Below, piece by piece: positions 7,260 through 9,067 of a stretch of 9,067 nucleotides of DNA. Under the pieces are notes generated by a model. It was not told the origin of the DNA, ran no database searches, and was given only the letters and a program-made list of their open reading frames with translations. Source of the DNA: Euryarchaeota archaeon UBA501 (lineage in GTDB: Archaea > Thermoplasmatota > Poseidoniia > Poseidoniales > Thalassarchaeaceae); assembly GCA_002505685.1 (NCBI GenBank), contig DAVT01000021.1:1-9067 (forward strand), in the 5' to 3' direction. The number at the start of each line of letters is the position of its first letter. The first letter of the stretch is position 1. Position numbers and translations under genes: made by a program.

Positions 7260-7279
7260 CACCGCCCTATGGGGCGGTG
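7260..7279. repeat. Perfect 8-bp GC-rich inverted repeat between divergent genes
   Basis: CACCGCCC and GGGCGGTG flank a four-base spacer TATG. This sits in the 80-bp gap between the minus-strand cyclophilin gene and the plus-strand hydrolase gene and ends one base before ATG 7281. The symmetry is seen directly. Possible roles are an operator for a dimeric regulator serving one or both genes, or a hairpin near the 5' end of the hydrolase message. The rest of the gap (7201-7259) shows no clear TATA box or ribosome-binding site. Confidence 0.5.
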
Positions 7280-7280
7280 C

Positions 7281-9067
7281 ATGGCGGATGCAGATGGCCG
7301 GCGCGAATTGATGAGATTCAATCTCGTCATGGGGGCTACCGTCGGTGTGGTCATTCTATTCTTCATTCTCGCTTCGGTTTGGGGTTCAGGTGCGGTGCAA
7401 CAATCCAGCGAAGAGGAAGATAGTTGGTGGAATGTTCCTCTACACGATCGCCACAAAATGGACCTTGATTTCACTGGACTGCGGAGCCAATTGCCCGTGA
7501 ATGGAACATACAATTGGTCGGGGCCATCAGAATTCTTTGTTGAAGTTGAACTCCCTACTAGCGAACAAGATGTTGGGTATCCTGGGCCCGCACTGATGCA
7601 CGTTGCACTGTGGCTTCCTGACGTAGAACCTGAGACCAAAGTTCCAGTGATTGCCACCATCCACCCGTACTATGATTTCGGAACCGAGGTCGCAGATGGG
7701 GACTCAAACCCGAACACAATTCCAGATGGGGGAGTTGGAGCATGGGTCTTGGATCAATTTGTTCCTCACGGTTATGCCCTTGCTCAGGTCTCTACCTTCG
7801 GCAGTGGCCAATCCACGCACTGCCAAGACGTCAAAGGATTGGGTGAACAAATCGGAATCCAAGCGGCGGTTGAATGGTTGGGGCAGCAGGAATGGTCCAA
7901 CGGCAATGTTGGGCTCATGGGCAAATCGTATGCAGGTACCACCAACTGGGAGGCCGCACAGAATCCTTCTGAGCATCTGAAAACCATCGTCCCTATTTCG
8001 GGAAGCATCGGTGTTCAGCAGATGTTCTATCGAAATGGTAGTAGTGAATTCAGAGCAGTCGGTTATGACTTGGCCTATGAAGGAGCAACCACTGACATGA
8101 CAACCGATGATTTGCGAATCTGTAGTGATGATGCCGTAGGTCCGGCAATGCCGGTGACAACCTCATTGGCAGCAGAGTTCGGTGGGGCTGATTGGTCAGA
8201 TTATTGGGAAGAACGATATCACCTAGGAGATGTTATCGAGAATTACAACGGCAGTGTGTACTTGGTCTGGGGGTTGCAAGACTGGAACGTAGACCCCTAC
8301 CATGCATTCCCAACCTACCAAATGTTGCGTGATGCGGGTATCCACACCCGTGCGATTGCCGGCCAGTGGGCGCACAACTACGTGGATCAACCCGACCGTC
8401 ATGGAGAATTGGGAACTGGATATGGTGGTGAAGCATATCCAAACATGACTCGAATGGATTGGGCGATTGAATTGTGGAATTGGTTCGAGTACTATCTCAA
8501 AGGAGTGGGTGAAGAACCCGAAGCGCATGTTCAGATTCAAACCAATGATGGAAAGTGGCACGTCGAGGAAACTTGGCCACCCGAAGATATGACTTGGCAA
8601 CTACACGATCTAAGCGAATGGCAGGGTGCGACCGGAGTCGTCAATTCAAATGGAGGTATCACAATTGTCAGCCCGACTTTTGAAGAAGAGGTGCATTTGT
8701 CCGGATTACCTACCTTACATCTAGATGTAACCACAAGAGGTTGCAATGGTGGACAGATTTTCGCGACTCTTAATGATGGAACCACTGGAATGCGGCTTGG
8801 ACACGCAGTAATGGATCTGCGATATCGAAATGGTGGATACGATGCTGAGCCGGTCTTATTTGCGATTCCACACCCCTACACTATGCTAATGGAATTCAAC
8901 CCATTGGATGTGGTTCTTCCCGCAGGACATAGCCTAGCAATCGAGTTGACTGAGACTGGTGAAGATTACCTGCCTAGTACCTGTGCTGCAGTCGGACTTT
9001 CAATTCAGGGTGGGACCTTTGGTTTGCCTTTGATTGAGCGACCGATGGATGATGAACGTTGGTTCCT
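7281..9067 (+). CDS. Membrane-anchored S15/CocE-type alpha/beta-hydrolase (X-Pro dipeptidyl-peptidase-like), 3'-truncated by window edge
   Basis: The frame is open from ATG 7281 to the window end (595 codons, no stop). A single hydrophobic segment at about residues 15-35 looks like an uncleaved signal anchor, placing the enzyme outside the cell membrane. The catalytic domain has the S15/CocE landmarks: HPYYDFG with a Tyr suited to the oxyanion hole, nucleophile Ser216 in GLMGKSYAGT, Asp334 in WGLQDWNVDP and His365 in GQWAHNY. The helix WFEYYLKGVGEEP and a WPP motif lead into a C-terminal beta domain of the PepX_C type (from about residue 415). Family members include Xaa-Pro dipeptidyl-peptidases, cocaine esterase and glutaryl-7-ACA acylases, so the exact substrate cannot be read from sequence. 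Release of N-terminal X-Pro dipeptides from peptides is one plausible role for a heterotroph. ATG 7311 is an alternative start that keeps the anchor. The gene diverges from the cyclophilin gene. Confidence 0.5.
   Translation, partial: MADADGRRELMRFNLVMGATVGVVILFFILASVWGSGAVQQSSEEEDSWWNVPLHDRHKMDLDFTGLRSQLPVNGTYNWSGPSEFFVEVELPTSEQDVGYPGPALMHVALWLPDVEPETKVPVIATIHPYYDFGTEVADGDSNPNTIPDGGVGAWVLDQFVPHGYALAQVSTFGSGQSTHCQDVKGLGEQIGIQAAVEWLGQQEWSNGNVGLMGKSYAGTTNWEAAQNPSEHLKTIVPISGSIGVQQMFYRNGSSEFRAVGYDLAYEGATTDMTTDDLRICSDDAVGPAMPVTTSLAAEFGGADWSDYWEERYHLGDVIENYNGSVYLVWGLQDWNVDPYHAFPTYQMLRDAGIHTRAIAGQWAHNYVDQPDRHGELGTGYGGEAYPNMTRMDWAIELWNWFEYYLKGVGEEPEAHVQIQTNDGKWHVEETWPPEDMTWQLHDLSEWQGATGVVNSNGGITIVSPTFEEEVHLSGLPTLHLDVTTRGCNGGQIFATLNDGTTGMRLGHAVMDLRYRNGGYDAEPVLFAIPHPYTMLMEFNPLDVVLPAGHSLAIELTETGEDYLPSTCAAVGLSIQGGTFGLPLIERPMDDERWF

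Noticed and set aside
1..9067. Search for a mobile element, CRISPR array, toxin-antitoxin pair, defence system, tRNA or rRNA
   Set aside because: No transposase or integrase motifs, no direct repeats with spacers, no RNA-gene cloverleaf, and no small unexplained gene pairs were seen; the known genes leave gaps of at most about 80 bases.

Overview
The window reads as a gene-dense fragment of an uncultured planktonic archaeon. The best guess is a marine Euryarchaeota/Thermoplasmatota lineage such as Marine Group II (Poseidoniales). This rests on a wybutosine-pathway tRNA enzyme (TYW2/Taw2 type), which is known only from archaea and eukaryotes. It also rests on acidic secreted proteins with one C-terminal membrane anchor, almost no intergenic DNA, and starts without Shine-Dalgarno sequences. 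The lineage is an inference from protein style, since no rRNA or other marker gene is present.

Layout: six protein genes cover nearly everything. (1) The 3' two thirds of uvrC (2-1309, +) enter from the left edge. (2) A large surface protein of unknown function (1311-4301, -) lies tail to tail with it, one base apart. (3) A TYW2-like tRNA enzyme (about 4355-5251, +) diverges from gene 2 across a 53-bp gap that holds one candidate TATA-like element. (4) A CdsA-type CTP:phosphatidate cytidylyltransferase (5278-6240, +) follows closely. (5) A secreted, membrane-anchored cyclophilin-type peptidyl-prolyl isomerase (6229-7200, -) overlaps the end of gene 4 by 12 bp. (6) A membrane-anchored S15/CocE-type serine hydrolase (7281-9067, +) diverges from gene 5 across 80 bp containing a perfect 8-bp inverted repeat, and runs off the right edge.

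How the genes relate: there is no single pathway. Genes 1 and 3 are information maintenance (DNA repair, tRNA modification). Gene 4 makes the CDP-activated lipid precursor for polar head groups. Genes 2, 5 and 6 are cell-surface proteins with their main domains predicted outside the membrane. A cyclophilin foldase beside a disulfide-rich surface protein and a surface hydrolase is consistent with an investment in protein folding and peptide processing at the cell surface, but that link is inferred only from proximity. Genes 3 and 4 are the only same-strand pair and may be co-transcribed.

I found no mobile element, CRISPR array, tRNA or rRNA, and no clear new multi-gene system. The points most worth a second look are the UvrC lacking its usual cysteine cluster, the eukaryote-like TYW2 motifs, the bacterial-type CdsA in an archaeal context, and the large surface protein with six local cysteine pairs.
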